DNA of 64,000 nucleotides from Azospirillum brasilense (GTDB lineage: Bacteria; Pseudomonadota; Alphaproteobacteria; Azospirillales; Azospirillaceae): NCBI RefSeq assembly GCF_007827795.1, contig NZ_VITI01000001.1:186001-250000 (forward strand), given 5' to 3'. A program made the position numbers and the translations under genes. The notes below the pieces were generated by a model that was not told the origin of the DNA, ran no database searches, and saw only the letters and a list, made by a program, of their open reading frames with translations. Below are positions 54,172 through 62,056 of this stretch, one piece after another (the stretch's first letter is position 1; every line of letters begins with the position of its first letter).

Positions 54172-55284
54172 ATGAGCGACCGCACGATCGATCCGCCCCT
54201 GACCCCGCCGCCGGAGCCGGTGACCGAGCCCCTGCCGCCGGCCCGGAATCCCCGCGACCCCGCGCGGGTGGCGGTGGTGGGGCTGTTCGTCATCGCGCTG
54301 CTGTTCACGCTGTATTTCGGGCGTGACGTGCTTCTGCCGATCATGCTGGCGCTGATCATGAGCCTTCTGCTGCGGCCCTGCGTGCGCGGCCTCTACCGGC
54401 TTGGCCTGCCGGAGGCGCTGGGCGCGGCGGTGGTGGTGATCACGGTGTTCGGCGCCGGGCTCGGGGCCATCTACACGCTGGCGACCCCGGCCACCGAATG
54501 GGTCAACCGGATGCCCCGCGTGGTCCATGAGCTGGAGTTCAAGCTGGGCGACATCCGCGAGGGGATCGAGCGCGCCCGCGAAGCCTCCCGCCAGATCGAG
54601 CAGATGGCTTCCGACCGCAACGGGACGACGCGGGAGGTGGTGGTGCGCGGCCCGTCGCTGGCCGAACAGGTGCTGCACCAGGCCGAGGCGGTGATCGCCA
54701 ACGTGGTGATCCTTCAGGTGCTGCTCTATTTCTTCCTGGCCCGCGGGCGGCAGAGCCTGGAGGCGCTGATCGGCACGATGAGCGACGTCGACGACCGCGT
54801 GCATTACGCCATGGTCGCCGCCACGGTGCAGCAGAACATCGCCGCCTATCTGGCGACCATCACGGTCATCAACATCGGCCTCGGCCTTGCGACGACGCTG
54901 GCGATGTGGCTGTGGGGGGTGCCCAACGCGGCGCTGTGGGGAACGCTCGCCGGGCTCATCAACTACGTCCCCTTCATCGGGCCGGCGGTGATGACGGCGG
55001 TTCTGTTCCTGGTGTCGGCGCTCACCTTCGACGGGGGCGCGCACATCCTCGGGCCGCCGCTGACCTTCGTGGCGCTGACGATGATGGAGGGCAACTTCAT
55101 GACCCCGATGATCGTCGGGCGGCGGCTGGCGCTGAATCCCATCGCGGTGTTCGTGTCCATCCTGTTCTGGGGCTGGATGTGGGGCATCCCCGGCGCCCTG
55201 CTGGCGGTGCCGATCCTGGCGATCCTGAAGATCCTGTTCGACGCGCACGAGCCGCTGAAGCCGATCGGCGCCCTGCTGGGCTGA
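54172..55284 (+). CDS. AI-2E family (PerM-like) membrane protein
   Basis: A 370-aa integral membrane protein of the AI-2E exporter/PerM family. A Pro-rich cytoplasmic N-terminus (residues 1-35) precedes TM1 (VAVVGLFVIALLFTLYFGRD). The central soluble part holds a long helical section (VHELEFKLGDIREGIERAR). The conserved C-terminal membrane block has LAGLINYVPFIGPAVMTAVL and GNFMTPMIVGRRLALNPIAV with the closing GIPGALLAVPILAILKI. Substrates of family members vary, and transport of autoinducer-2 is not assured. The ATG at 54172 is preferred. Confidence 0.93.
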   Translation: MSDRTIDPPLTPPPEPVTEPLPPARNPRDPARVAVVGLFVIALLFTLYFGRDVLLPIMLALIMSLLLRPCVRGLYRLGLPEALGAAVVVITVFGAGLGAIYTLATPATEWVNRMPRVVHELEFKLGDIREGIERAREASRQIEQMASDRNGTTREVVVRGPSLAEQVLHQAEAVIANVVILQVLLYFFLARGRQSLEALIGTMSDVDDRVHYAMVAATVQQNIAAYLATITVINIGLGLATTLAMWLWGVPNAALWGTLAGLINYVPFIGPAVMTAVLFLVSALTFDGGAHILGPPLTFVALTMMEGNFMTPMIVGRRLALNPIAVFVSILFWGWMWGIPGALLAVPILAILKILFDAHEPLKPIGALLG

Positions 55285-55311
55285 CGCTGTAGCCGCTGTA
55301 GCCGCTGTAGC
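55285..55311 (+). repeat. Three tandem copies of CGCTGTAGC
   Basis: A 9-base unit is repeated three times without change, starting right after the stop of the AI-2E family gene. A microsatellite-like element in the gap before the SPFH gene. Confidence 0.85.
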
Positions 55312-55377
55312 TCTGGCCGGGGCGGCCCCGCCGTGGCATGGTCCGAGGGAGGAAACGACCGGATGGGAGGTGGGGTG

Positions 55378-56427
55378 ATGGTGGTCAGCGGCTTGACGCT
55401 CTTCGTCATCGCGCTCCTGATCTTCGCACTCGCGCTGGTTCTGCTGGGCGTGCGGACGGTGGCGCAGGGTCAGGAATGGACGGTGGAGCGGTTCGGGCGC
55501 TACACCCGCACGCTTCAGCCGGGCCTGCATCTGATACTGCCGCTGGTCGACCGGATCGGGCGCAAGCAGAGCATGATGGAGACGGTGCTCGACGTGCCCT
55601 CGCAGGAGGTCATCACCCGCGACAACGCCATGGTCACGGCGGACGGCGTGGTCTTCTTCCAGGTGATCGACGCCGCCAAGGCCTCGTACGAGGTCAACAA
55701 CCTGGAACTGGCGATCCTGAACCTGACCATGACCAACACCCGCACGGTCATGGGCTCGATGGACCTCGACGAACTGCTGTCCCAGCGCGACCAGATCAAC
55801 GCCCGTCTGCTGGGCGTGGTGGACGAGGCGACCAGCCCCTGGGGCGTCAAGGTGACGCGCATCGAGATCCGCGACATCCAGCCGCCGCGCGACCTCGTGG
55901 ACAGCATGGCCCGCCAGATGAAGGCGGAGCGCGACCGCCGCGCCTCCATCCTGGAGGCGGAGGGCCAGCGCCAGGCGGCCATCCTGCGGGCGGAGGGCGC
56001 CAAGCAGGCGGCCATCCTCCAGGCCGAGGGCCGGCGCGAGGCCGCCTTCCGCGACGCCGAGGCGCGCGAGCGCTCCGCCCAGGCGGAGGCCGAGGCCACC
56101 CGGCTGGTGTCCGACGCCATCGCCGGGGGCAGCGCCCAGGCCATCAACTATTTCGTCGCCCAGCGTTACGTGGACGCCCTGACCGCGGTGGCCGCGGCGC
56201 CGAACCAGAAGGTGCTGTTCATGCCGCTGGAGGCCGCCAACGTGATCGGCGCCATCGGCGGCATCGCGGAGATCGCCCGCGAAGCCTTCCCGAACCGGCC
56301 GCCGAGTTCCGGAACATCCTCCGTTCCGCCACAGGCGCCGCGCCCACCGGCGACCGACGCGCCGCGCGGACCCTGGAATCGCGAGGAACCGAACAGGAGC
56401 GATGCACCAACGCCGCCGGGGTCGTAA
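55378..56427 (+). CDS. qmcA: SPFH/stomatin-like membrane protein (QmcA type)
   Basis: A 349-aa prohibitin-domain protein. TM or hairpin anchor: [20 protein letters not shown]. The SPFH domain follows ([67 protein letters not shown]). An alanine/glutamate coiled coil comes next, with [20 protein letters not shown] repeats, then a Pro-rich tail. The ATG at 55378 has GGGAGG upstream; an ATG at 55363 is an alternative. It forms an operon with the nfeD-like gene, its usual partner in membrane microdomains. Confidence 0.94.
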   Translation: MVVSGLTLFVIALLIFALALVLLGVRTVAQGQEWTVERFGRYTRTLQPGLHLILPLVDRIGRKQSMMETVLDVPSQEVITRDNAMVTADGVVFFQVIDAAKASYEVNNLELAILNLTMTNTRTVMGSMDLDELLSQRDQINARLLGVVDEATSPWGVKVTRIEIRDIQPPRDLVDSMARQMKAERDRRASILEAEGQRQAAILRAEGAKQAAILQAEGRREAAFRDAEARERSAQAEAEATRLVSDAIAGGSAQAINYFVAQRYVDALTAVAAAPNQKVLFMPLEAANVIGAIGGIAEIAREAFPNRPPSSGTSSVPPQAPRPPATDAPRGPWNREEPNRSDAPTPPGS

Positions 56428-56458
56428 GATCAGGCGAAACTCCGAAGGCGGACCCGCG

Positions 56459-56887
56459 ATGATCGAATTCTGGCACTGGTGGGTTCTGGCCGTGCTGCTG
56501 GGCGCGCTGGAGACGGTGGCGCCGGGAGCCGCCTTTCTCTGGCTGGGCGGCGCCGCGGCACTGGTCGGGCTGGTGCTGCTGGTCTGGCCGTCCTTGCCGT
56601 GGGAGCATCAGGGGCTGTTGTTCGCCCTGCTCGCCATCGCCGCGCTGGCCGGAACGCGGTTCCTGTCCCGCGGATCAGCGCATACGACGCACACGCCGCA
56701 TCTGAACCGCCGGACGGCGCAATACATCGGGACGCTGCACACGCTGGACGGGCCCATCGTCAACGGCCGGGGCCGGGCGCAGATCGGCGACGGGCTTTGG
56801 ACCGTCGAAGGACCCGACCTCCCCGCCGGCACCCGCGTCCGCATCGTCGGCGCCGAGGGCACTCTGCTGAAGGTGGAGAAGGCCTAG
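56459..56887 (+). CDS. nfeD: NfeD-like membrane protein
   Basis: A 142-aa protein of the short NfeD (1b) type. N-terminal membrane spans (FWHWWVLAVLLGALETVAPG, FLWLGGAAALVGLVLLVWP, GLLFALLAIAALAGTRFL) are followed by a C-terminal OB-fold (YIGTLHTLDGPIVNGRGRAQ, LPAGTRVRIVGAEGTLLKVE). It acts with the SPFH protein encoded 31 bases upstream. The gene pair is widely conserved. The ATG at 56459 is chosen to give the short form; a longer GTG-type start upstream is not supported. Confidence 0.93.
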   Translation: MIEFWHWWVLAVLLGALETVAPGAAFLWLGGAAALVGLVLLVWPSLPWEHQGLLFALLAIAALAGTRFLSRGSAHTTHTPHLNRRTAQYIGTLHTLDGPIVNGRGRAQIGDGLWTVEGPDLPAGTRVRIVGAEGTLLKVEKA

Positions 56888-57252
56888 GCGCCAGCCGAAC
56901 CGGCGCGTCGGGGCTTCGGCCAGATCGTGCCGGATCTGTTCGGCGTGGCGTCCGAGCCGCTGCGCCAGGTCGTCCATGCTGCCGTCGCCGGTGGCCGCCG
57001 CGCGCTCCGCCGCCTGACGGCTGAACGCCTCCAGTTCCCGCGCCATGGCGCGGTAGTCAGGAGCGCCGCTTCTCGATCCGGATGTTCCGTCCATGGCCCC
57101 CGCCATGCTGCATTGCCGCAAATTGCGAGGGTATGCTGGCACAGCGTGGACGTGTCTGGAATCGGGCTTACGGCGGGTCCGGCTTCTCTTTTCGGCACAG
57201 TGGACATGGCCGCTTGGCCCTTCAGCCTATGCCATTCCGGAAGGCGGCCGGG
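56888..57252. other. Intergenic region with an open minus-strand frame
   Basis: No confident gene lies here. A minus-strand frame from ATG 57094 reads a helical, protein-like stretch (YRAMARELEAFSRQAAERAA, DLAQRLGRHAEQIRHDL). It does not stop before running antisense through nfeD to 56675, while the neighbouring frame stops at 56884. It could be a small gene with a frameshift or chance. A promoter for a downstream gene is not evident. Confidence 0.4.
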
Positions 57253-57669
57253 TCAGTCGATCAGTTCGTCCAGGGTCGCGCGGACGACCTGCACGATCTC
57301 CCCCCCGAAGTGACCGACGCCGAGGTCGCGGGCGCCGACGATGATGGACAGCTCGCGCTCCGTCGTGGGGGCGAATCGAGCGATTTCCGGCACCAGCTCG
57401 TCCGGCAGCACGGCGTCGCGCGACAGCCCTTCGCGAGCCGCCGCGCGGTCCCGCCAACCGTTGAGGGCGGCGTTGATCGCGGCCTCGATCTGGAGGGATT
57501 CCTCCTTGCGCTTCAGGTCCTTGTAGAGCACGAGAATGCGCCAGGCGCCGTCGGCGTAGGCGGTCTCGATGCGTTGCACCTCGACCGCGCGCAGGAAGGA
57601 GGAGAGTTGCCCTTGGGCCTCGTCCGCGCTCGCGTCGGGGATCATGAAGGTGCGGATTTCGGTGCTCAT
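57253..57669 (-). CDS. HRDC-domain protein
   Basis: A 138-aa protein. Residues 1-60 form a beta-rich start (MSTEIRTFMIPDASADEAQG, WRILVLYKDLKRKEESL). The C-terminal 75 residues are an HRDC domain (ALNGWRDRAAAREGLSRDAV, LPDELVPEIARFAPTTEREL), the helical nucleic-acid-binding module of RecQ helicases and RNase D. No helicase or nuclease domain is attached. The ATG at 57669 is chosen. A role with nucleic acid is likely but unspecified. It is divergent from the SGNH-like gene. Confidence 0.85.
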   Translation of the reverse strand: MSTEIRTFMIPDASADEAQGQLSSFLRAVEVQRIETAYADGAWRILVLYKDLKRKEESLQIEAAINAALNGWRDRAAAREGLSRDAVLPDELVPEIARFAPTTERELSIIVGARDLGVGHFGGEIVQVVRATLDELID

Positions 57670-57885
57670 CCTGTTCCTCGATGCGTGCCTCGCCTTTCGC
57701 GCAAGACTACACGAAAGCGCCCGCACCCGGCTACTCCGGCACGATCCGAACGGATGCCCCCTTCGTCATAGGAAAACATGGCGGCGCACGGGGACCCTGC
57801 TCCCTCCCGGAGTGTTTGAGTCATCGGACACCGCGCATCGCTTGGGCGCGTCGCCGGGCGCACCGCTGGGAGGAGCAGAGGGACC

Positions 57886-58872
57886 ATGACCGGGCCTGTT
57901 GAACCGCGAAAGCACCGGAAGGACCGGACCGGGCCGCAAGCGAAGCCGCGGCGTTTGTGGATCATCCTGCTGGCGGTGATCCCCGCCCTGTTCGCGGCCG
58001 GGACGGCGGGGGCCTTCTGGACCGGCTACAGCCTCCACGACCGGCCCTTCGCCTGGTACAACAGCAACCGCATCGCCGCCACGGCGGAGCGGGCGGCGCG
58101 GGACCTGTCCCCCGTCGTGGTGGTGGCGCTGGGCGACTCGGCGCTGCGCCACGCCACCCTGGACGAGCCGGGCATGGCCGCGCTGGCGGCCGAGCACGGG
58201 GTTGAGAGCCTGCATTTCCTGCGCATCGTCCACGATCACGCCCGGATCGAGGACTTCGAGCCGCTGCTGGGCGAGGTGCTGAAGCTGAAGCCGGCGCTGG
58301 TCCTCCTGGACGTGGATCTGCTGTTCGCGGAGCGCAGCAGTCTCGACGGCTTGCGCCGCTACGGCTCGCACCTGACCGACGTGGCGATGCTGGGCCGCCC
58401 CTACCTGCCCGACCAGAGCGCCCTGCAATACGCCAAGCCGTGCCGCGCCGTCGGTCCGCAGGGCTGGACCGACGACGACGCCAAACGCCGGGCCGACCGC
58501 TGGGTGGAGACCCGCAACGCCGCGGTCCGGATGAACGACGACGCGCCGGCCTTCGAGCGGGTGCGCCGCTTCGCCGATCAGGCGCGCGCCGCCGGGGCCG
58601 GGATCGCCCTGCTGCTTCCGCCCCGCCCAGCGGCGGTGGAGGAGCGGCTGTACGGCGCGGGGAACGGCTACCGGCCGGCGGCGCTCGACCGCTTGAGCGG
58701 GCAGGCGGACCTCCCGCTGTGGCGTTTTCCCGACTCGGCGCGCAAAACGACGACCTTCTGCCGCAGCGGCATGCTGGGACCGGAGGGCCGCGATGCCTAT
58801 TCGGCATGGCTGGCCGGCGGAATCGCCGAACGCCTGTCGCGTCCAAGGGTGGAAGAGGCCGCGCTGCAATAA
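57886..58872 (+). CDS. SGNH-hydrolase-like membrane-anchored protein
   Basis: A 328-aa protein with a basic N-terminus and one membrane anchor (LWIILLAVIPALFAAGTAGA), so the body is likely periplasmic. The block VVVVALGDSALRHATL fits the GDS nucleophile of SGNH hydrolases, and ALVLLDVDLLFAERSSL a middle block. At the end, where the DxxH motif would be, the sequence reads FCRSGMLGPEGRDAYSAWL, so the usual Asp and His appear lost. The fold call is moderate. It may be a non-catalytic relative of polysaccharide acetylation proteins. Confidence 0.65.
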   Translation: MTGPVEPRKHRKDRTGPQAKPRRLWIILLAVIPALFAAGTAGAFWTGYSLHDRPFAWYNSNRIAATAERAARDLSPVVVVALGDSALRHATLDEPGMAALAAEHGVESLHFLRIVHDHARIEDFEPLLGEVLKLKPALVLLDVDLLFAERSSLDGLRRYGSHLTDVAMLGRPYLPDQSALQYAKPCRAVGPQGWTDDDAKRRADRWVETRNAAVRMNDDAPAFERVRRFADQARAAGAGIALLLPPRPAAVEERLYGAGNGYRPAALDRLSGQADLPLWRFPDSARKTTTFCRSGMLGPEGRDAYSAWLAGGIAERLSRPRVEEAALQ

Positions 58873-59018
58873 AGTCCGCCAATCCCCACCGGATAACGCG
58901 GTGCCGACACGGCAACGTCATCAAAGTGCAATTCCCGGCGCCCTAGAATGCGCCGGCGTCCCCACCGGGTCCGACCGGTGGAAGGATGCGCCTCTCTTCG
59001 GCCACGGGTGAACCACAG

Positions 59019-59336
59019 ATGAGCGCCGCCATGGATTTCTCCGTCCGCGAGGCCCCGGCCAGCACCGAGATCGTGCTGAGCGGGCGCATGACCTTTGCCG
59101 ACCACGACACCTTCCGCGACGTCATCGCCACCTTCGAGCGGCCGGCGGGGCACCGGGTGGTGTTCGACCTGTCCCGGCTCGACTTCGTCGACTCCTCCGG
59201 CCTCGGCATGTTCATCATCGCCCGCGACACCGCGCAGCGGCGCAACCTTGACTTCGCGATCCGCGGCGCCCGCGACGAGGTGCGGCGCCTGATCACGATC
59301 GCCAAGTTCCACACCATGTTCAACATCGCCGACTGA
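59019..59336 (+). CDS. STAS-domain anti-sigma factor antagonist
   Basis: A 105-aa single STAS domain of the SpoIIAA/RsbV type. The phosphorylatable serine lies in DFVDSSGLGMFIIARDTAQR (Ser59/Ser60), preceded by VVFDLSRL. It begins FSVREAPASTEIVLSGRMTF. It would bind an anti-sigma kinase when unphosphorylated. The neighbouring gene encodes a receiver-PP2C phosphatase that would dephosphorylate it, the standard partner-switching pair. The ATG at 59019 or 59031 may be used. Confidence 0.93.
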   Translation: MSAAMDFSVREAPASTEIVLSGRMTFADHDTFRDVIATFERPAGHRVVFDLSRLDFVDSSGLGMFIIARDTAQRRNLDFAIRGARDEVRRLITIAKFHTMFNIAD

Positions 59337-59355
59337 GGCGGCGGGTACGGACGCG

Positions 59356-60618
59356 ATGGGCCACCTACGCGCCATGGCGGTGCCGCCCGGAACGGAGGGC
59401 GACGACGCCCCGCCCCGCCCCGCCCGTCCCGGTGCCGGCGCGTCGGTCTACGGGATGGAACTGGGCATCCCGCTCGGCGGCTGCCGGGTGCTGATCGCCG
59501 ACGACAGCGCCTTCAACCGCAGGACGCTGACCCGCTTCCTGCAATGGGCCGGCATCACCCAGGTCGCCTTCGCCTCCTCCGCGGAGGAGGTGATGGAGCG
59601 GCTGGAGAGCTTCGCCCCCGACCTGCTGCTGCTCGACGCGGCGATGCCGCGGATGGACGGCATCGGCGTGTGCCGCAGCCTGCGCGGCGACCCGCGCTGG
59701 CGCGACCTGCCGATCCTCATGCAAAGCGCGCTGCATTCCGACCAGATGAGAACGGTCTGCTTCAGCGCCGGGGCGACCGATCTGATCGCCAAGCCGATCA
59801 ACCCCGGTGAATGCATCGCCCGCGTGCGCTACCACCTGGAACGCCGGTCGATGGTGCAGGAGCTGCGCGCCTTCCACGAGCGGGTGGAGCGCGACCTGCG
59901 GCAGGCCCGCGCCATGCAGCTCGCCCTGGTCCCGGAAGCGGCGGAGCTGGCCGCCCTCGCCGAGCGGAACGGGCTGACGGTGGATTCGGTCTTCCGCGCG
60001 TCGGACGAAATCGGCGGCGACTTCTGGACGGCCTTCGCGATCGACGGGACCCGCGTCGGGGTCTTCGCCGCCGACCTGTCGGGCCACGGCATCGCCGCGG
60101 CGATCAACGCCTTCCGCCTGCACACGCTGCTCACCCGCACCCCGCCGGAGGAGGTGCGCGACCCCGCCCGCCTGTTGCGCCAGCTGAACCTGCGGCTGTG
60201 CGAGATCCTGCCGCTGGGCCAGTTCGCCACCGCCTTCTATGGGGTGATCGACCGCGCCGCCGACACGCTGCTCTACGCCGCCGCCGCGGCGCCCAGCCCT
60301 CTCCTGGCGACCAACTTCGGCTTCCAGCCGCTAGACGCCTCCGGCCCGCTTCTCGGCGCCTTCCCGGACTCGGCCTACACGAATCACCGCGTTCCGCTGC
60401 GGCGCGGCGACAGCCTGTTCCTCTACTCCGACGGGCTGAGCGAGGCCAGGGACGCCAAGGGCGCCATGCTGGGCGAGGACGGTCTGCTCCGTCTGGCCGA
60501 GCGCGCGGCGGCGGACGCCCCCGACCGCCCCCTGCCCACCCTGATGGCCCGCCACGCCGCGATCCATGGCGAACACTTGAACGACGACGTGACCGCGCTC
60601 TGGATCACCCGCCGCTGA
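59356..60618 (+). CDS. Response regulator with PP2C (SpoIIE-type) phosphatase output
   Basis: A 420-aa protein. A receiver (residues 40-160) has VLIADDSAFNRRTLTRFL, the phospho-acceptor Asp in LLLLDAAMPRMDG, and the late Lys in LIAKPINPGE. A coiled-coil linker follows (RSMVQELRAFHERVERDLRQ). The PP2C/SpoIIE domain carries the metal-binding acids in ASDEIGGDFWTAF, ADLSGHGIAAAI, LFLYSDGLSEARD and LNDDVTALWI. It would dephosphorylate the STAS protein in response to an unseen kinase. It lies 19 bases after that gene, in one operon. The start may lie at the internal ATG near 59455. Confidence 0.94.
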   Translation: MGHLRAMAVPPGTEGDDAPPRPARPGAGASVYGMELGIPLGGCRVLIADDSAFNRRTLTRFLQWAGITQVAFASSAEEVMERLESFAPDLLLLDAAMPRMDGIGVCRSLRGDPRWRDLPILMQSALHSDQMRTVCFSAGATDLIAKPINPGECIARVRYHLERRSMVQELRAFHERVERDLRQARAMQLALVPEAAELAALAERNGLTVDSVFRASDEIGGDFWTAFAIDGTRVGVFAADLSGHGIAAAINAFRLHTLLTRTPPEEVRDPARLLRQLNLRLCEILPLGQFATAFYGVIDRAADTLLYAAAAAPSPLLATNFGFQPLDASGPLLGAFPDSAYTNHRVPLRRGDSLFLYSDGLSEARDAKGAMLGEDGLLRLAERAAADAPDRPLPTLMARHAAIHGEHLNDDVTALWITRR

Positions 60619-60711
60619 CGCGCCGCAGCAATTTATCCATTGGCCTCATACCCTTATTCGAGTTATGGATATTGCTGCGTCGGGCGACGTGTAACAGGAG
60701 ACGGAACGGAT

Positions 60712-60924
60712 ATGGCTTCGATCATGATCAAGAAGGCCGGCGAGGGCCTGATTTCCCAGGCTCACCGCAACGCCGACGTTGGCCCGACCAGCGGCAGCTC
60801 GGTCGTGTACGAAATTCTCAACGTGCCGGCGGGCGTGTCGGTGGACGACGTCATCGCCTCCTTCAAGACCTTCAAGCCGGCGGACACGAAGTACGAGTAC
60901 GACTACGCCGAACTGACCAAGTAA
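60712..60924 (+). CDS. Small hypothetical protein (70 aa)
   Basis: A 70-aa protein with a good CAGGAGA ribosome site. It reads MASIMIKKAGEGLISQAHRN, then SGSSVVYEILNVPAGVSVDD and a C-terminal FKTFKPADTKYEYDYAELTK. The middle is beta-like, with no cysteines, membrane span or known motif. Codon use fits the genome. It lies after the PP2C gene on the same strand and ends at a strong hairpin, so it looks like a real independent small gene. Function is unknown. Confidence 0.72.
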   Translation: MASIMIKKAGEGLISQAHRNADVGPTSGSSVVYEILNVPAGVSVDDVIASFKTFKPADTKYEYDYAELTK

Positions 60925-60939
60925 GGCGCGCGCCCATCC

Positions 60940-60975
60940 TTCCCGCGGTTCCCGCAAGGGCGGAAACCGCGGGAA
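60940..60975. terminator. Bidirectional terminator
   Basis: An 11-bp perfect stem, TTCCCGCGGTT (60940-60950) with AACCGCGGGAA (60965-60975), closes a 14-base loop. It lies between the convergent 70-aa gene and the ferritin-like gene and can serve both. Confidence 0.75.
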
Positions 60976-60982
60976 ACGGCCG

Positions 60983-61453
60983 TTACACTTTCTTGGGGAA
61001 GCGCTCGATCCAGCGCTCCAGTTCCGCCACATGCTCCGCCTCTTCGGAGGCGAACTCCTCGGCCATCATGCGGACCTCCGGGTCCGTGGTGGAGGCCGCC
61101 ACGTCGGCGTAGAAAGCGTGCCCGCGCTTCTCGCTGTCGAGCGCCAGATCCAGCGCGTAATCCACCGTCATCAGATAGTGCGAGCCTTCCATGGAGGCCG
61201 CTTCCGGGCTTTCGTCGTCCGGCCATTGGAAATCGTCCGGGGCGAGCGCCGGCACGTCGCGGAAGGCGGAGCGCTTGCGGGCGTCCGCCAGATGCAGGCG
61301 CGAGAACTCGGCCATCTTGGCGAAGAAGGCCGCGACGTCCGCGTTGCCGTAGGTCTTCATGGCCTCCGACAGGTCGGCGAAACGGTTGGCGGCGTCCTCC
61401 TCCAGCGCGCAGGCGTGGGCGAGGAACAGGGCGGGGTCGTGAATGTTGGCCAT
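60983..61453 (-). CDS. Ferritin-like (rubrerythrin-type) protein
   Basis: A 156-aa four-helix protein with di-iron ligands in pairs: EEDAANRFADLSEAM and FFAKMAEFSRLHLADA in the first half, DSEKRGHAFYADV and FASEEAEHVAELERWIERFP in the second, giving two ExxH-type helices. This is the rubrerythrin/ferritin-like domain without a rubredoxin C-terminus. Likely roles are iron or peroxide handling. The ATG at 61453 follows a GGGACCCCA region with a weak ribosome site. It is convergent with the 70-aa gene. Confidence 0.9.
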   Translation of the reverse strand: MANIHDPALFLAHACALEEDAANRFADLSEAMKTYGNADVAAFFAKMAEFSRLHLADARKRSAFRDVPALAPDDFQWPDDESPEAASMEGSHYLMTVDYALDLALDSEKRGHAFYADVAASTTDPEVRMMAEEFASEEAEHVAELERWIERFPKKV

Positions 61454-62056
61454 GGGGTCCCGAGATCGTTAAGTCACAAATGGATTGTGGTTATTTGAAC
61501 CATAACGCCTTGTTGCGAAAGGATCTCGGCATCGCTGGCCGGTTGCGGGCTTCTGCGACACTTTGACACGCCCTCGGGGGCCTGCGCCGGGCGGCGCGCC
61601 CCTGCTCCAACGGCGATGGCGGGAAACATGAAACCTCTGCCATGATCGCCGGGAAACGCCGCCGTGCGCTTGACCGGTTCCAGCCGCAGGAGTAGATGAG
61701 CGACAACGTCACCGCATGATTGGCGGGCGTCCGGATGCGTGGTCCGGCCCCACGCCGAGAAAGCAAGAGATGGACAGCTCCAGTCGTCGACCCCGAACAA
61801 CCTTCGGTTCTCCGCCGATCCTGGGCTGACCCTTTCGCAGGTTCGCCATGGCCGGCCGCGATGCCGACAGCCGCACAGGTGAACCATGGTGAATCCTTTC
61901 ATCACCATTCCGATGCCGTTCCGCGCGCCCGCATCGGGCTGACCGCCATCCACCTTTGACGCCCTCTCGCCGCCGCATGGCGCAGGGTGCCTGCACACGC
62001 CGATTGCGCATGCCGAACGCGGCCGGACGCCAGCCCGACCGCAGGATGGAGGGGCC
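61454..62056. other. Intergenic region upstream of the ABC transporter
   Basis: A 603-base region between divergent genes. Long frames here on the minus strand have shadow-like Arg/Cys/Trp composition and no ribosome site. One weak dyad is seen (GGTGA...TCACC near 61888). The part next to 62057 should contain the transporter promoter. No RNA gene, riboswitch or repeat could be named. Confidence 0.4.

Noticed and set aside
56675..57142. Minus-strand frame with a protein-like helical N-terminus beside nfeD
   Set aside because: It runs antisense through nfeD without a stop and has no ribosome site. Only the first half looks like a protein, so I do not call a gene.
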